From the NCBI RefSeq assembly GCF_000715075.1, contig NC_134081.1:63305653-63369652 (forward strand): a stretch of 64,000 bases of DNA. The letters are read 5' to 3'. Under the pieces are notes generated by a model. That model made no database searches. It saw nothing but the letters and a program-made list of their open reading frames with translations, and was not told the DNA's origin. The position numbers and the translations under genes were made by a program. This DNA comes from Nicotiana tabacum (taxonomy: Eukaryota > Streptophyta > Magnoliopsida > Solanales > Solanaceae). Shown here piece by piece: positions 1-10,860 of the stretch (within the stretch, counting starts at the first letter, position 1; every line of letters starts with the position of its first letter).

Positions 1-137
1 GTAAAGGCTGAGTTAACTAGGGACTTGGCTGCCACAGAGTGGGCATGTTTTTGGCCGATAGAAAATGCCATGTGACATGTAACAAGCAGCGTTAAGTGCC
101 ATTACGATCCCTTTTATTGGGAATTTGGTTCGTGATA
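1..137 (+). repeat. Tk1 5' LTR, last 137 bp
   Basis: The tail (GCCATTACGATCC, then TTCGTGATA) corresponds to the end of the complete Tk6 LTR (GCCATCATGGTCC, then TTCGGGTCGTGACA). The terminal CA has changed to TA. The LTR ends just before a primer-binding site. The rest lies outside the window. Confidence 0.7.
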
Positions 138-140
138 AGT

Positions 141-152
141 TGGTCTCAGAAC
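141..152 (+). other. Tk1 primer-binding site (initiator tRNA-Met)
   Basis: TGGTCTCAGAAC lies 3 bp after the LTR end and differs at two positions from the plant initiator tRNA-Met site TGGTATCAGAGC that Tk6 keeps intact. In an active element the tRNA primes minus-strand DNA synthesis here. Confidence 0.7.
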
Positions 153-338
153 TCTAGGTTACATAGGTCTTACGATTCATGAGAAAGCTTACTAGAGTCT
201 TGAGAATTGGTACAGAGACGTCTATAGTTATCTTCTAGAGTCTATAAGGCTTTAGGAAACTTCAATTTCTTTCTTTCTCTGTCATGCAATTTTGTTCTAT
301 CATAAAGTTTGAATTTTTCTTCTCTTATTCTCTCACAA

Positions 339-1640
339 ATAGTGAGGACATGTGCTTCGTCCGCAGATGTTCAGGAGCCAGAGCCCCAGATTGTAGATAC
401 CACCAGGGGTAGGTGCTAGGGAAAGGCAGAGGCAGAGGTAATGGTAGAGTTTAGCCTAGATGCATGCTGGCACCCGTAGTCGAGCCCCAGATAGATTAGG
501 ATAACAAGATTCCAGTTTATGCCAAGCTAGTAGGACCGTCTCAGGTCTATTATTGTCGGGGTAGTTCAGCCTATTATTGCCGGACAACCCGAGGATAGTC
601 CTGTGATGTTAGCTGAAGAGCTGAAGTGGTTGGACAGGTTCACCTATGTTGTCTCCTCCACACCTCAGTACTGCTCTTTCAGAGGATGCCTAGGACTTCT
701 TGGGCTGTTTCCATGCAATTTTGTGAATCCTGGGACTAGTTGAGTCCAATGGAGTTGATTTCACCATATTTCAGATGCATGGTTCTGCCAAGAGGTGGTG
801 GTAGGTTTACGAGATGGGCAGGCCAGCGGGATTACTTTTTCTTACATGGGCTTAGTTTTTGCAGTTTTTCCTAGAGAAGTTTTTTCCCCTCACTTAGAGA
901 GATGAGTTGTGCAGCTAGTTCGAGCGTCTTCAGTAGTGTAGAATGACAGTTTCCCAGTATGAGACTAGATTTGATGATTTGTCTTGCCATATAGCCATCC
1001 TGTTCCATACTGAGAGGGAGAAGGTGTGGAGGTTTATAGAGAGTCTTACCTATGGCATCGTACTTCAGATTGATAAAGAGGACAAGAATGAGACTTCTTT
1101 CACTCATGTGCTGGAGATTGCTAGGAGGATTGAGCTCATTAGAGTCCAGGTGAGAGAGAAGACCTCTGACAAAAGGCCCCATTATTTTGGAGGTTTCACT
1201 GGTGCCTCTTCAGGAGGCAGGGGTTATTTTGGTAGAGGACATTCTATCATGCTGGTACAGTCAGCTCTTCAGGCCACACATAGAACATCCGGCACCCACA
1301 ATGCTTATGGACCTCGTTCCGAGCAAATAGCATACAGTGCACCTTCAGCTCCTATTAGTGCACCTCTAATACAGAGTTACCATGGTGGTTATTCAGATCA
1401 TCAGGGATAGTTTCAGGTTTAGCATCACGTCAAAAGGGCTTTCTATGTGTCTGGGGATTTGAGGCACGTCGCGAGGTTTTGCCCTAGGTCGTAGAGCAGT
1501 ATGCCATATCAGGATACTTGTGCCATGATTCTGGCACTGGTTGCTACACCTCATCGTCAATCAGATAAAGGTGGGGGTCAGGTAGCAAGAGGTGGAGGTC
1601 GTCCTAGAGGTGAGGACAGGCTAGGCCTAAGGCAGAGTTA
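339..1640 (+). pseudogene. Tk1 gag pseudogene (capsid and zinc knuckle)
   Basis: Gag would form the virus-like particle and bind template RNA. The capsid stretch at 943-1410 is open and begins MTVSQYETRF, matching the capsid of Tk6. The expected start codon before GTGAGGACA is ATA (339-341) instead of ATG. The zinc-knuckle frame at 1441-1482 reads FYVSGDLRHVARFC: the first two cysteines of the CX2CX4HX4C box have become Phe and Ser, so metal binding should be lost. A stop at 1408-1410 and a frameshift before the protease further break it. Confidence 0.75.
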
Positions 1641-1678
1641 TTACAGGTATTATTTCAGTCTGCCATAGAGATACTTCA

Positions 1679-2203
1679 TTGTTGTTTGATATGGGTTTTA
1701 CATATTCTTATGTGTCTTCATATTTTGCTTCGCACCTAAGAATGCCTTATGATTCTCTTGATGTTCCTCTTTCAGTTTCCATACCGGTTGGGGATTCTAT
1801 AGTAGTCAATCGAGTGTATCGATCTTGTGTTGTTACAATTATTGGTTTTGATACGATGGTTGATATTTTGTTGCAGGAGATGGTGGATTTTGAGGTCATT
1901 CTTGGTATCGATTGGTTGTCCCCGTATCACGCTATCTTGGATTTTTATGCAAAGACTATAACTTTAGCTATGCCGGTGTTTCCTAGATTAGAATGGAGAG
2001 GGACCCTGGGCTATTCTACTAGTAGGGTGGTTTCATATTTGACGGTTCAGTGTATGTTTAAGAAGGGGTGTTTAGCGTACTTGGTTTACTTTCGAGATTC
2101 AAGTGCGGAGGTTTCTTCTATGGATTCAGTATCGGTAATGAGGGAGTTTCCAGAGGTATTGTTTTGCAGATTTGCTTGGTATGCCACCCGACAGGGATAT
2201 TGA
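1679..2203 (+). pseudogene. Tk1 aspartic protease remnant
   Basis: A 174-residue open stretch. It begins with the active-site region LFDMGFTYSYVSS (family form [13 protein letters not shown], with the Asp kept) and continues into DFEVILGIDWLSPYH, the conserved core after the flap region. It ends in the EFPEVL segment that leads into RT. Family knowledge: this protease cuts the Gag-Pol polyprotein. The reading frame is lost near 2200, just before the RT. It is in a different frame from the gag stretch, so at least one indel lies between 1482 and 1679. Confidence 0.75.
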
Positions 2204-2999
2204 CTTTTGCATTGATTTGGTTCCGGGAACTCAGCCTATTTCTATTCCACCTTACCGCATGGCTCCAACCGAGTAGAAGGAATTAAGGAACAACTGTAGG
2301 ATTTACTTGATAAAGGATTTATTAGACGTCGTGTGTCACATTGGGGTGAGCCAATATTGTTTGTTAAGAAAAAAGATAGATCGATAAGAATGTGCATTGA
2401 CTATCAGCGGTTGAAAAAGGTTACCATCAAGAACAAGTATCGGTTGCCTAGGATTGATGATTATTTGATCAACTTCGGGGTGCCAAGGCTTTTTCCAAGA
2501 TTGACTTGAGATCAGTCTATCATCAGGTGAAGATTAGGGTATCAGATGTCCCTAAGACAACTTTTAGGACCCATTATGGTCATATGAGTTCTTGGTGATG
2601 TCATTTGGTTTGAATAATGCTCCAATAACTTTCACATATTTGTTGAACCGAGTGTTAAGTCTTACATAAACATGAGCAGCACCTAGAGATTGCGCTTTAG
2701 ACTTTGAAGAATCATCTGCTTTATGCCATGTTTTCGAAGTGTGAATTATGGTTGGACTCAATTTACTTCTCAGGACATGTTGTGTCATTTGATGGTATCA
2801 AGGTAGATTCTAAGAAGATTGAGGTAGTTCAGAGTTCGCCACGACCTACTACAGCTATTGACATTCAGAGCTTCTTGGGTTTGGTGGGCAACTTTTGCCG
2901 TTTTGTGGAGGGGTTTTCATTTATTGCAACCCTATTGACCAAGTTGACCCAAAAGGGTGTTCTTTTTAGATGGTCTGATGAGTGTGAGGAGAGCTTTTA
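2204..2999 (+). pseudogene. Tk1 reverse transcriptase remnant, catalytic box deleted
   Basis: The RT fingers and palm can be followed in shifting frames: a [17 protein letters not shown] segment near 2370-2400, then [17 protein letters not shown] near 2517-2567. At about 2665-2670 the sequence jumps from the end of the palm straight to the HEQHL-like segment. Compared with Tk6 this removes the FIDD catalytic aspartates. From 2704 a 98-residue stretch restores the thumb and connection (KCELWLDSIYFSGHVV, then the SFLGLVGNFCRFVEGF region), ending at a TAG where relatives have Gln in SFQKLK. Confidence 0.75.
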
Positions 3000-3560
3000 G
3001 AAGCTCAAGACTGCCTTGACTACAACCTAGTGTTGGTGTTGCGCACAAGTTCAAGGTCTTATACTGTGTATTATGGTGCTTCACGTATTGGACTTGGTGA
3101 AATATTGATGTAGAAATGTATCATCAATTGAAAATCCATGAGAAACCTATCTCGTGCATGATTTGGAGTTGGCAGCTATTGTGCATGTGCTCAAGTCTTG
3201 GAGGCATTACTTATACGGCATTTCATGTGAGTCTACACCGATCATCGGAGTCTCTAATATCTATTCAAGCAAAAGGATCTGAATTTGAGGCAACAAAGAT
3301 GGTCGGAATTTTTTAAAGACAATGATATCACTATATTATATATTGGGAAAAGGTTAATGTGGTGGCTGATGTCTTGAGTATGAAGGCGGAGAGTATGGTT
3401 ACCTTGGCATTTCTATGGGCAGTGGAGAAGCCGTCACCTTTGGATGTTCAAGCCTTAGCTAAAAGGTTTGTGAGGTTGTATATTTTAGAGCATAGCAGGG
3501 TTATTGCTTGTGTTATGGCGCAATCCTCTTTGTTGGAGCACAACAAGGCTTGACAGTTTG
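3000..3560 (+). pseudogene. Tk1 RNase H remnant
   Basis: RNase H would degrade the RNA strand of the RNA:DNA hybrid. The first catalytic Asp (YCDA in Tk6) is Gly at 3075-3077 (YYGASRIGLG). Later pieces [12 protein letters not shown] and SWRHYLYGIS are recognisable but in broken frames. 3359-3553 encodes the linker toward integrase (VADVLSMKAESM onward). Confidence 0.65.
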
Positions 3561-4620
3561 ATGATCCTCGCTTGTTGGTGTTAAAAGACACAGTGTAGTG
3601 CGGTGGTTCTAAGAAGATCATGATTGAGGATGACGGTGCTATGCCGCTTCATGGTTGGATTTGTGTTCCGAATTTTGATGGTTTGAGAGATTTGATCCTT
3701 AAGGAGGCTCATAGGTCCCGATATTCTATTCACCCAGGTGTAACGTAGATGTATCATGACTTGAAGCAACATTATTGGTGGCGAAGATGAAGAAAGACAT
3801 TGTTAGATATGTATCTCAAATTTCAATTGTCAGCGGGTGATGTATGAACATCAGAAACTAGGTGGTTTGACTGAGAAGTTGGTGATACCGGAGTGGAAGT
3901 AAGAGTGTATCACTATAGACTTTGTGGTAGGCTTACCATAGACTTTGAGGAGGTATGATGGTTTTTGGGTAATTATGGATTGATTGACCAAGTCCGCGCA
4001 TTTCATTCTGGTGATGACTTCCTACACTTCAGAGCGATTGGCGCATATCTATATTATGGAGATTATTCGCACGCACGGTGTGCCCATTTATATCATTTCC
4101 AACTGTGGCGCATAGTTCACTTCGCACTTTTGGATAGTTGTTCAGTGTAAGTTAGGCACGCATGTTGAATTGAGTACTACATTCATCCTCAGACAGACGG
4201 GCAGTCCAAGCGGACCATTCAAATTTTGGAGGATATGTTGATGGCTTATTTTATTAATTGCGGAGGCTAGTGGGATTAGTTTCTCCCATTATCGGAGTTT
4301 GCATACAACAATAGCTATCGGTCGAGCATCTAGATGGCTCCATATAAGGCCTTATATGGAGACGATGTCGTTCTCCTGTTAGTTAGTTTGAACCAGGTGA
4401 GGCTAGATTATTGGGCACAAATTTAGTTCATGATGCTTTGGAGAAGGTAAAATTGAGTCAGGAGCGGTTTCGTACAACACAGACCAGAAAAAAGAATTAT
4501 GCTGAAAGGAAGGTTTATGATGTGTCTTTCATAGAGGTTGAGAAGATTCTTCTCCGAGTATCGCCTATGAAAGAAGTGACAAGATTTGGGAAGAAAGGTA
4601 AGTTGAGCCCGAGTTAAATT
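3561..4620 (+). pseudogene. Tk1 integrase remnant (zinc and core domains)
   Basis: Integrase would insert the element cDNA. The HH half of the zinc-binding domain is visible near 3713-3745 ([11 protein letters not shown]), but the CxxC half is frameshifted. The core region 3900-4330 contains recognisable pieces of the family core (a DFVVGLP-like start, an SAHFIL-like segment, PQTDGQSKRTIQILEDML) interrupted by stops. A short open frame at 4411-4617 (HDALEKVKLSQERF) carries the post-core GPY/F approach. Confidence 0.65.
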
Positions 4621-4629
4621 GGCTCATTT

Positions 4630-4914
4630 GTGATCTTGGAGAGAGTTGAGGGCGTTTCTTATAGGCTTGCATTGCCTCCCAGCCTAGCAGGGGTACATCC
4701 GTCATTTCTTGTTTCTATTCATTCGAAGTACCATGAAGATAAGTCACATGTTCTAGACTTCTGCACAGTGCAACTTGATGGGGATTTGACTTATGAGGAA
4801 GAACCGTTAGCTATTCTAGATCAGCAGGTTCAACAGTTTAGATCCAAGGATATTCCTTCTATGAAAGTGCATTGGAGAGGTCAACTGACTGAGGAGGCTG
4901 CTTGGTTGTCTTAG
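4630..4914 (+). pseudogene. Tk1 integrase C-terminus with chromodomain
   Basis: A 94-residue stretch with the GPY/F tail (ILERVEGVSYRLALPPSL), then VHPSFLVSIHSKYH, then a chromodomain-like segment: LTYEEEPLAILDQQV, MKVHWRG and a final EEAAWLS. In this lineage the chromodomain is thought to steer integration to histone-marked heterochromatin. The final Trp-Glu of the usual EATWE motif is Trp-Leu here. It is the best preserved part of the Tk1 pol. Confidence 0.75.
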
Positions 4915-4996
4915 TCCGACATGAAAAGTAGATATCCGCATCTTTTTACTAGTCCAAGTACATTTCTATGTCTGTTCGAGGACGAGCTTTTCTTTT

Positions 4997-5008
4997 AGAG
5001 GTGGAGAA
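4997..5008 (+). other. Tk1 polypurine tract
   Basis: AGAGGTGGAGAA immediately precedes the TGTAACGAC start of the 3' LTR. This is the expected plus-strand primer site, with one pyrimidine interruption. Confidence 0.75.
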
Positions 5009-5784
5009 TGTAACGACTTGATAGGTCGTTTTGAGTTTTAGCTCCTCATTTCATGTTTTGATACCTTTCATAGCACTATTTGATGATTTATTAATTGGGT
5101 GTGTACTCTTTCTTGATTTCTAGAAAGTTTAAATGTGATTTTTTTAAGAAAATTTGATTTTTGAACTTGAGAATAGTTAGAGTTAACTACGGTCAACATT
5201 GTTGGTAAATGACCTCGGATCGGTGTTTTAACGATTCTGGTAGATTCGTATGATGATTTTGGACTTGTACGCATGTTGGGTTAGGGTCTCGGGTAAGCCG
5301 AGGCCCTTTCAACGCTTATTATGAAAAGTTGGAATTTGAAGTATGAACTTTGAATTCTTTGACTTTTAATGTTTGATTTTTGGTTTTTGATGTTATTTTG
5401 ATGATTTGAGCCTACGAGCGAGTTCGTAATAGTGTTATTATACTTGTGTGGATGTTTGGATTGGGGCCCGAGGGGGCTGGGTGAGTTTCAGATTAATTTG
5501 TTAGGGCTTCTTGAGTTGTTGGTGCTGCTGGCATCGCGATTTTGATCTTCTATTTTAAAATGCGAGCCTCGTATTTGCGAAAGCACTCGCTTGAATTTAC
5601 GATGATCGGAGGAGAAGGGGCAACTTTGCATTTGCGAGGATTTAGATCTTTGCATTGTCGAAGCTTTTGTTGCATTTGCGACTGCCGCAATTGCGATACT
5701 TGTGTCGCAATTGCGAGATCTGAGGCTCTGAGGCTAGATCATATTTGCGACTAGTTGTTCACTTTTGTGAATATCGTAATTGCG
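5009..5784 (+). repeat. Tk1 3' LTR, truncated
   Basis: Starts TGTAACGAC directly after the polypurine tract. At 5560-5786 it holds a dense group of ATTTGCGA/AATTGCGA motifs. It ends within the sequence CGTAATTGCGAA, where the RT codons of Tk2 take over; about three quarters of a normal LTR in this window (2.6-3.1 kb) is missing. A short shared GAA at the joint suits microhomology end joining. Confidence 0.75.
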
Positions 5785-6330
5785 AATAAGTATCCACTAC
5801 CTTGCATTGATGATTTGTTTGATCAACTTCAGGGTTGCAGAGTGATCTCAAATATTGACCTGAGATAAGGGTATCATCAGTTGAAGAATAGGGCTTCAGA
5901 CATTACTAAGATGGCTTTCTGGACCCGTTATGGTCATTATGAGTTCTTAGTGATGTGTTTAATCTGACAAATGACCCAACAATATTCATGCACTTGATGA
6001 GCAGTGTTTTCCAGCCTTATTTGGATTCTTTTGTCATTATTTCCAGCCTTATTTGGATTCAGTGGCATTCTTGGGCCACATGGTGTCCAGTGAGGGGGTC
6101 AAGGTGGATACAAAGAAGATAGAGGCAGTTCAGAGTTGGCCCAGACCTTCAACAACCATGGAGATCAGGAGTATTCTAGGTTTGGGCTGGGTATTATCAT
6201 CGATTTGTAGATGGGTTCTATCCATTGCAACCATATTGACATAGTTGGCTCAGAAGGGTGCTCCATTCAGGCGATCTGACAAGTGCGAGCAGAGCTTTCA
6301 GAAGCTCAAAACTGCCTTGACTACAACTCC
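5785..6330 (+). pseudogene. Tk2 reverse transcriptase fragment
   Basis: Begins inside RT at [17 protein letters not shown], continues through YGHYEFLVM and reaches [10 protein letters not shown]. It then jumps to LDSVAFLGHMVSSEG without the FIDD catalytic box. At the jump, a 20-bp sequence (6009-6028) is repeated exactly at 6041-6060. The missing part is roughly 165 bp relative to Tk6. 6053-6433 carries the connection region (KKIEAVQSWPRP). Confidence 0.75.
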
Positions 6331-6775
6331 AATTTTTGTTTTACCTTCGGGATCAGGACTATACACATTTTATTGTGATGCTTTACGTATTGGTCTCACT
6401 TGTGTGTTGATGCAGGATGGTGTGATTCCCTAAGGTTCACGTCAGTTGAAGACCCATGAGAAGAACTATCAAGTGTGTGATTTGGAATTAGTAGCTACTA
6501 TACACGCACTCAAGATTTGGAAGCATTATTTATATGGCGTGTCATGTGAGGTGTATACGGGTCATCAGAGTCTCCATCATCTGTTTAAACAGAAAGATTT
6601 GAATTTGAGGTAGTGGAGGAGGTTGAAGTTGTTGATAGATTATGATATCACTATTCTCTATCATCTGGGGAAGGCTAATGTAGTGGCAGACACCTTGAGT
6701 AGTAAGGCGGAGAGCATGGGTAGTTAAGCATTCATTCATGTTGGGGAGAAGCGTTTAGCTATCGATGTTCAAGCA
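6331..6775 (+). pseudogene. Tk2 RNase H remnant
   Basis: Shows TFYCDALRIGL (first catalytic Asp kept), then CDLELVATIHAL (Glu kept), and VYTGHQSLHHLF, where the third catalytic residue (FTDH in Tk6) is Gly. VADTLSSKAES near the end keeps the last Asp. Several stops interrupt it, including one where relatives have Gln. Confidence 0.7.
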
Positions 6776-7522
6776 TTGGCCAACATATTGGTGAGATTGG
6801 ATATTTCGAAGCTGAGTAGAGTCCTTACTTGGGTTGTATCTCGGTCTTCCTTGCTTGAGCACATTATGTCTTGCCAGTATGATGATCCCCACTTGCTTGT
6901 CCTTAGGGACATGGTGCATCACAGTGATGCTAAGGAGGTGAATATTGGTGATGATGGGGTATTGCGACTCATGGGCCGAGTTTGTGTTCCTAATGTCGAT
7001 GTCTTGAGAGAGTTGATTCTTGAGAAGGATCATAGTTCGCGGTATTTCATTCATCTAGGTGGTACAAAGATGTATCCTGACTTGAAGCAACATTATTGAT
7101 GGAGGAGGATGAAGAAGGACATTGGTGGACATGTTTCTATGTGTTTGAATTGCCAACATATCAAGTATGACCGTCACAAACCGGGTGGTTTGCTTAAGAA
7201 GATTGATATACTAGAGTGGAAGTGGGAGCACGTTACTATGGACTTTATGGAGGTTCAGCGTGAGTTGGGCGTTCAAGTAGAGTTGAGTACTGCATTTCAC
7301 CCTCAGATAGACGGGCAGTTCCAACAGACCATTCAAATCTTGGAGGATATGTTGAGGGCATGTACTATTGGTTTTGGAGGCCAGTGGGACCAGTTTCTAC
7401 CTCTAGCCGGGTTTTCCAACAATAATAGCTATCATTCTAGTATCCAGATGGCTCCGTATGAGGCCTTATATGGGAGGCGGTGTCGTTCTCCGGTTGGTTG
7501 GTTCGAAGGTTATTGGACATAG
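6776..7522 (+). pseudogene. Tk2 integrase remnant with core deletion
   Basis: 6776-7099 encodes the linker and the HH part of the zinc domain (HSSRYFIHLGG). 7109-7522 continues with the CLNC half, so the zinc domain is nearly complete apart from a stop at Tyr-stop-Trp. After VTMDFM the sequence jumps to a VQRELGVQVELSTAFHPQ segment: about 190 bp of the catalytic core is absent, including the second Asp of the DDE triad and the segment between. The ALYGRRCRSPVGWFE segment closes the core. Confidence 0.75.
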
Positions 7523-7817
7523 ACTTGGTCCATGATGCTTTGGAGAAGGTGAAGTTGATTCAAAAGAGGCTTCGCACAGCTCGGTCCAAGTAGAAGAGTT
7601 ACACGGACCGGAAGGTCTGTGATGTGGCTTTTATGGAAGGCGAGAAGAATCTTCTTAGGGTGTTGCCCATGAAGGGTGTGATGAGGTTTGGGAAGAAGGG
7701 CAAGTTGATCTCGAGATCTTTTGGCCCTTTGAGGTGTTGGAGAGAGTCGGCGAGGTTTCTTATAGACTTGATTTTCCTCCTAGTCTTTCGGGAGTTCATC
7801 CGATATTCCATGTTTCT
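7523..7817 (+). pseudogene. Tk2 integrase C-terminal fragment (GPY/F module)
   Basis: Frameshifted remains of the post-core region: LVHDALEKVKLIQ, then LRVLPMKGVMRFGKKGK, then ERVGEVSYRLDFPPSL. It ends in a VHPIFHVST-like segment at about 7815, where it runs into an inverted LTR. The chromodomain is not present. Confidence 0.65.
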
Positions 7818-7821
7818 ACCT

Positions 7822-8822
7822 GACTACCCATTTGAATACGAGTCCAAATATACAAGTTCCACTACCTAAAAAGACACTTTGCGATCACGGTCAAGCACCC
7901 GCAAACATGATGCAATGGCATCTTAAGCCCATGCAAACGCAACCCTGATCACGCAAATGTGATGGCTAAACCCCAGCCGGCTCCCAACCAGCCTCTCCTC
8001 TAGGCGAACGCGAGCCCATCGCCTACGAATGCGAAGACCAATGACTCCAACCCTTTACTAACACGACCTTCTATATATGAATGTGTAGAACAAAATAACA
8101 GCTACCCAAATAAGCCTCCACGATCGCGAGACCTGCTTCGTGATCGTGATGTACACCAAACATGAACAGAAAATTTGAAATCTCAACCAACCCTCGGGTG
8201 GTCCAAAACTCTCTTGAGCCACCAAGGACCCCATCCAATTATGCCAACAAATCCGTAAAGTTTAAACGGGCCTATCCAAAGCCTACAAACTCATGCGATA
8301 TCACCACATTATGGATCGATGATCAAACCATCAATTAAACTTCTCTTAAGTTCATAGGCTTCTAAACTTCTAACCAAATGTCTGATTCCTATCAAACCAA
8401 CTCGGAATGCAACCAAACATTGTACACAAGTTCCAAATGACATAACAAACCGATTCCAAGTCCCGGAACAACAATTTGAACCCAGTAGCCTCAAAGTCAA
8501 CTCCAGGTAAAACTTATAAACTTTCCAAACCTTCAAATTTCCAACTTTAGACAATTAGAGATAAGACATCCTAGGAACCTCCAAATCCAAATCTGGACAT
8601 ATGCCTAAGTCCAAAATCACCTTACAAACCCATTGGAAAAATCAAAACACTAATCCGAGGTCGTTTATATAAAATTCAAAGTCAACTCTCATAACTTAAG
8701 CTTCCAAACATAGAACTAAGTGTTCTCATCCCCACAAGTCACAAAATAACAAACAAGCATATGGGAAGCATCAAATAGGGGAACGAGGCTCAAATACACA
8801 AAATAACCGACTGGTTTGTTAC
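7822..8822 (-). repeat. Tk3 3' LTR, truncated
   Basis: The right end GGTTTGTTACA (to 8822) is the reverse complement of the usual TGTAAC LTR start. Within it are blocks shared with the Tk4 and Tk5 LTRs, for example ACGAGTCCAAATAT near 7838 and ACGCCTAAGTCCAAAATCACC-like sequence near 8600. The left end is lost near 7822, fused to Tk2. No gene is seen in this stretch. Confidence 0.75.
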
Positions 8823-9420
8823 ATTATCCCTCTCTTAAACAAGCGTTCTTCTTCGAACAAGTTTAGACTCATACCTGGGGTATCAAAAAGATGAGGATAT
8901 CTGCTCCACATATCATGCTCGGTCTCCTAAGTCACACCCTCGACTTGACATCTCTACTAAACCTTCAGCGATTCAATATCTTTAGACTTCAGCTTCCAAA
9001 CATGCCTATCCAAAATAGCCACCGGATCTTCCCGAGAAGCCAAATTCTTATCCAATTGCATAGAACGAAAATCCAACACGTGTGACTGATACTCATAATA
9101 CTTCCAGAGCATGAAAACTTGGAATACCGGGTGAACTCCCTATAAGCTTGGTGGAAAATCAAGTCTGTAGGCCACCTCACTAACACTATCCAACACCTTG
9201 AAAGGACCAATATACCGAAGACTAAACTTGCCCTTCTTCCCAAATCTCATCAAGCCCTTCATAGGCAAAAATCAGAGAAAAACCATCTCACCTTCCATGA
9301 AAGCCACCCACAAACCTTCCTGTCAGCATAACCCCTCTTCTTGGACTATGTTGTACGAAGCCGCTCCTGAATAAATTTTACCTTCTCCATGGAATTATGA
9401 ACCACATCTGTGCCCAATAG
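8823..9420 (-). pseudogene. Tk3 integrase C-terminus and chromodomain region
   Basis: Next to the LTR a pyrimidine tract (TTATCCCTCTC) marks the polypurine tract of the minus-strand element. Beyond it, in broken frames, are the chromodomain region and the GPY/F module (a GKFSLRYIGPFKVLD-like series near 9190-9240, with VAYRLDFPPSL near 9150). The frame is not open across the module, so only position and short matches support the call. Confidence 0.6.
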
Positions 9421-10290
9421 CCTAGCCTCGCCAGACTCAAACCAACCAACTGGAGAACAATATCTCCTCCCGCATAATTCCTCATACAGAGCCATCTAGA
9501 TGCTCGACTAATAGCTATTATTGTATAGAAATACCGATAATGGAAGAAACTGATCCCACTGGCCTCTAAAATCTATGACACACACTCTCAACATATCCTC
9601 CAAAATCTGAATGGTCCACTCGGACTGCCTATCTGTCTGAGGGTAAACTAAAGTGCTCAACTCAACCTGTGTACCCTACTCACGTAGAAACTCTCTTTAG
9701 AAATGCGAAGTAAACTGATTGCCGGAATCCGAGATGGTAGAAACATGTACACCATGCAAACAGACAATCTCCTAGATGTAAATCTTATCCAACTACTCCA
9801 AAGTGTAGGAAGTCATAACTGGAATGAAATGCACAGACTTGGTCTGTTTGTCCACAATGACCTAAACTACATCAAATATCCTCATTGTCCATGGAAATCC
9901 TACCACAACATACATGGTGATGCGCTCCCACTTCCACTCTGGTTGTCTAACCTCTGAAGCTAACCACCAGGTCTTCGATGCTCATACATGACCTACTGAC
10001 AATTCAAACACCACACAACATTCCCAACAATGCATTTCTTCATCCTCCGCCACCAGTAATGCTGATCAAATCACGATACATCTTCGTAGCACCCAGATGA
10101 ATAGATTATCATGAACTATGAGCCCCCTCAGGGATCAACTCTCTCAACCCATTCACATTAGGAACACAAATCTAGCCCTGAAGCTGCAATACACCATCAT
10201 TACCAATAGTCACCACCTCATTGCACCATGTCCTTGAGGACAAGCTAGTAGGGATAATCATACTAACGAGCCTTATTGTTCTCAAACAAA
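9421..10290 (-). pseudogene. Tk3 integrase remnant
   Basis: Minus-strand translation in pieces gives the end of the core (YNNSY and CRS-like segments near 9460-9530), the PQTDRQSEWTIQILEDML-like stretch near 9600-9650 and the zinc-domain part near 10040-10130. The cysteines and histidines are scattered over different frames, and many stops are present. Confidence 0.6.
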
Positions 10291-10860
10291 TATGATTGTG
10301 AAACAATACATGCAAGGACTCTACTAGGCTCTAGAATATCCTATCTCACAAATTTGTCGGCCAAATCCTGAACTTCCATAGCTAAAGGCCTCTCCACAAC
10401 TAGAATGAATCCTATACTCCCTATACTCTCTGCCTATCTACTCAAGGCGTCAGCCACTACATTAACCTTCCTCGGATGATAAAGAATAGTGATGTCATAG
10501 TCCTTCAATAATTCCAACTACCTCCGCTACATCAATTTCAAATCCTTTTGCTTGAATAGATGTATAACACTCTGATGATCCGTATTCACCTCACAAGACA
10601 CACCATATAAGTAATGCCTTCAACTCTTGAGCGCATGTACAATAGCTGCAAACTCCAAATCACGCACCGTGTAGTTTTTCTCATTGGGCTTCAACTGGTG
10701 CGATACATAGGCAATTACCCTATCTTTCTGCATCAACACACATCCACTTCCAAATTGCGAAGCATCAGAATAAATCGAATATGACCCCGCTCCTAAGGTA
10801 GAACCAGCACTAGAGCTATAATCAAAGTAGTCTTGAGCTTCTGAAATTTCTCCTAACACT
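10291..10860 (-). pseudogene. Tk3 RNase H remnant
   Basis: 10620-10859 is open for 79 residues and includes [14 protein letters not shown] (first catalytic Asp kept) and [15 protein letters not shown] (catalytic Glu kept). The second half, toward 10300, keeps short matches to the [13 protein letters not shown] segment near 10450-10490, but with stops. Confidence 0.7.

Larger units (their letters stand above)
1..5784 (+). mobile_element. Tk1: degenerate Tekay/Del-like Ty3/gypsy chromovirus
   Basis: The order seen is LTR tail, primer-binding site, gag, protease, RT, RNase H, integrase, chromodomain, polypurine tract and 3' LTR, which is the Ty3/gypsy chromovirus order. The 5' LTR is cut by the window edge. 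The 3' LTR stops abruptly near 5784, where RT sequence of Tk2 begins. Many stops and frameshifts plus a deletion of the RT catalytic box make it non-autonomous. Assignment to Tekay/Del rests on the long TGTAACGAC-type LTR, the FDPG-type protease context and the chromodomain. Lineage is inferred from these, not from a tree. Confidence 0.85.
5785..7817 (+). mobile_element. Tk2: pol fragment of a Tekay-like element
   Basis: A piece from mid-RT to the integrase C-terminus with no gag, protease, LTR or primer site of its own. It is fused on the left to the Tk1 LTR and on the right to a minus-strand LTR. Its protein segments match Tk1, Tk3, Tk5 and Tk6 closely enough to follow domain by domain, but stops and two internal deletions make it dead. 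Confidence 0.8.
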
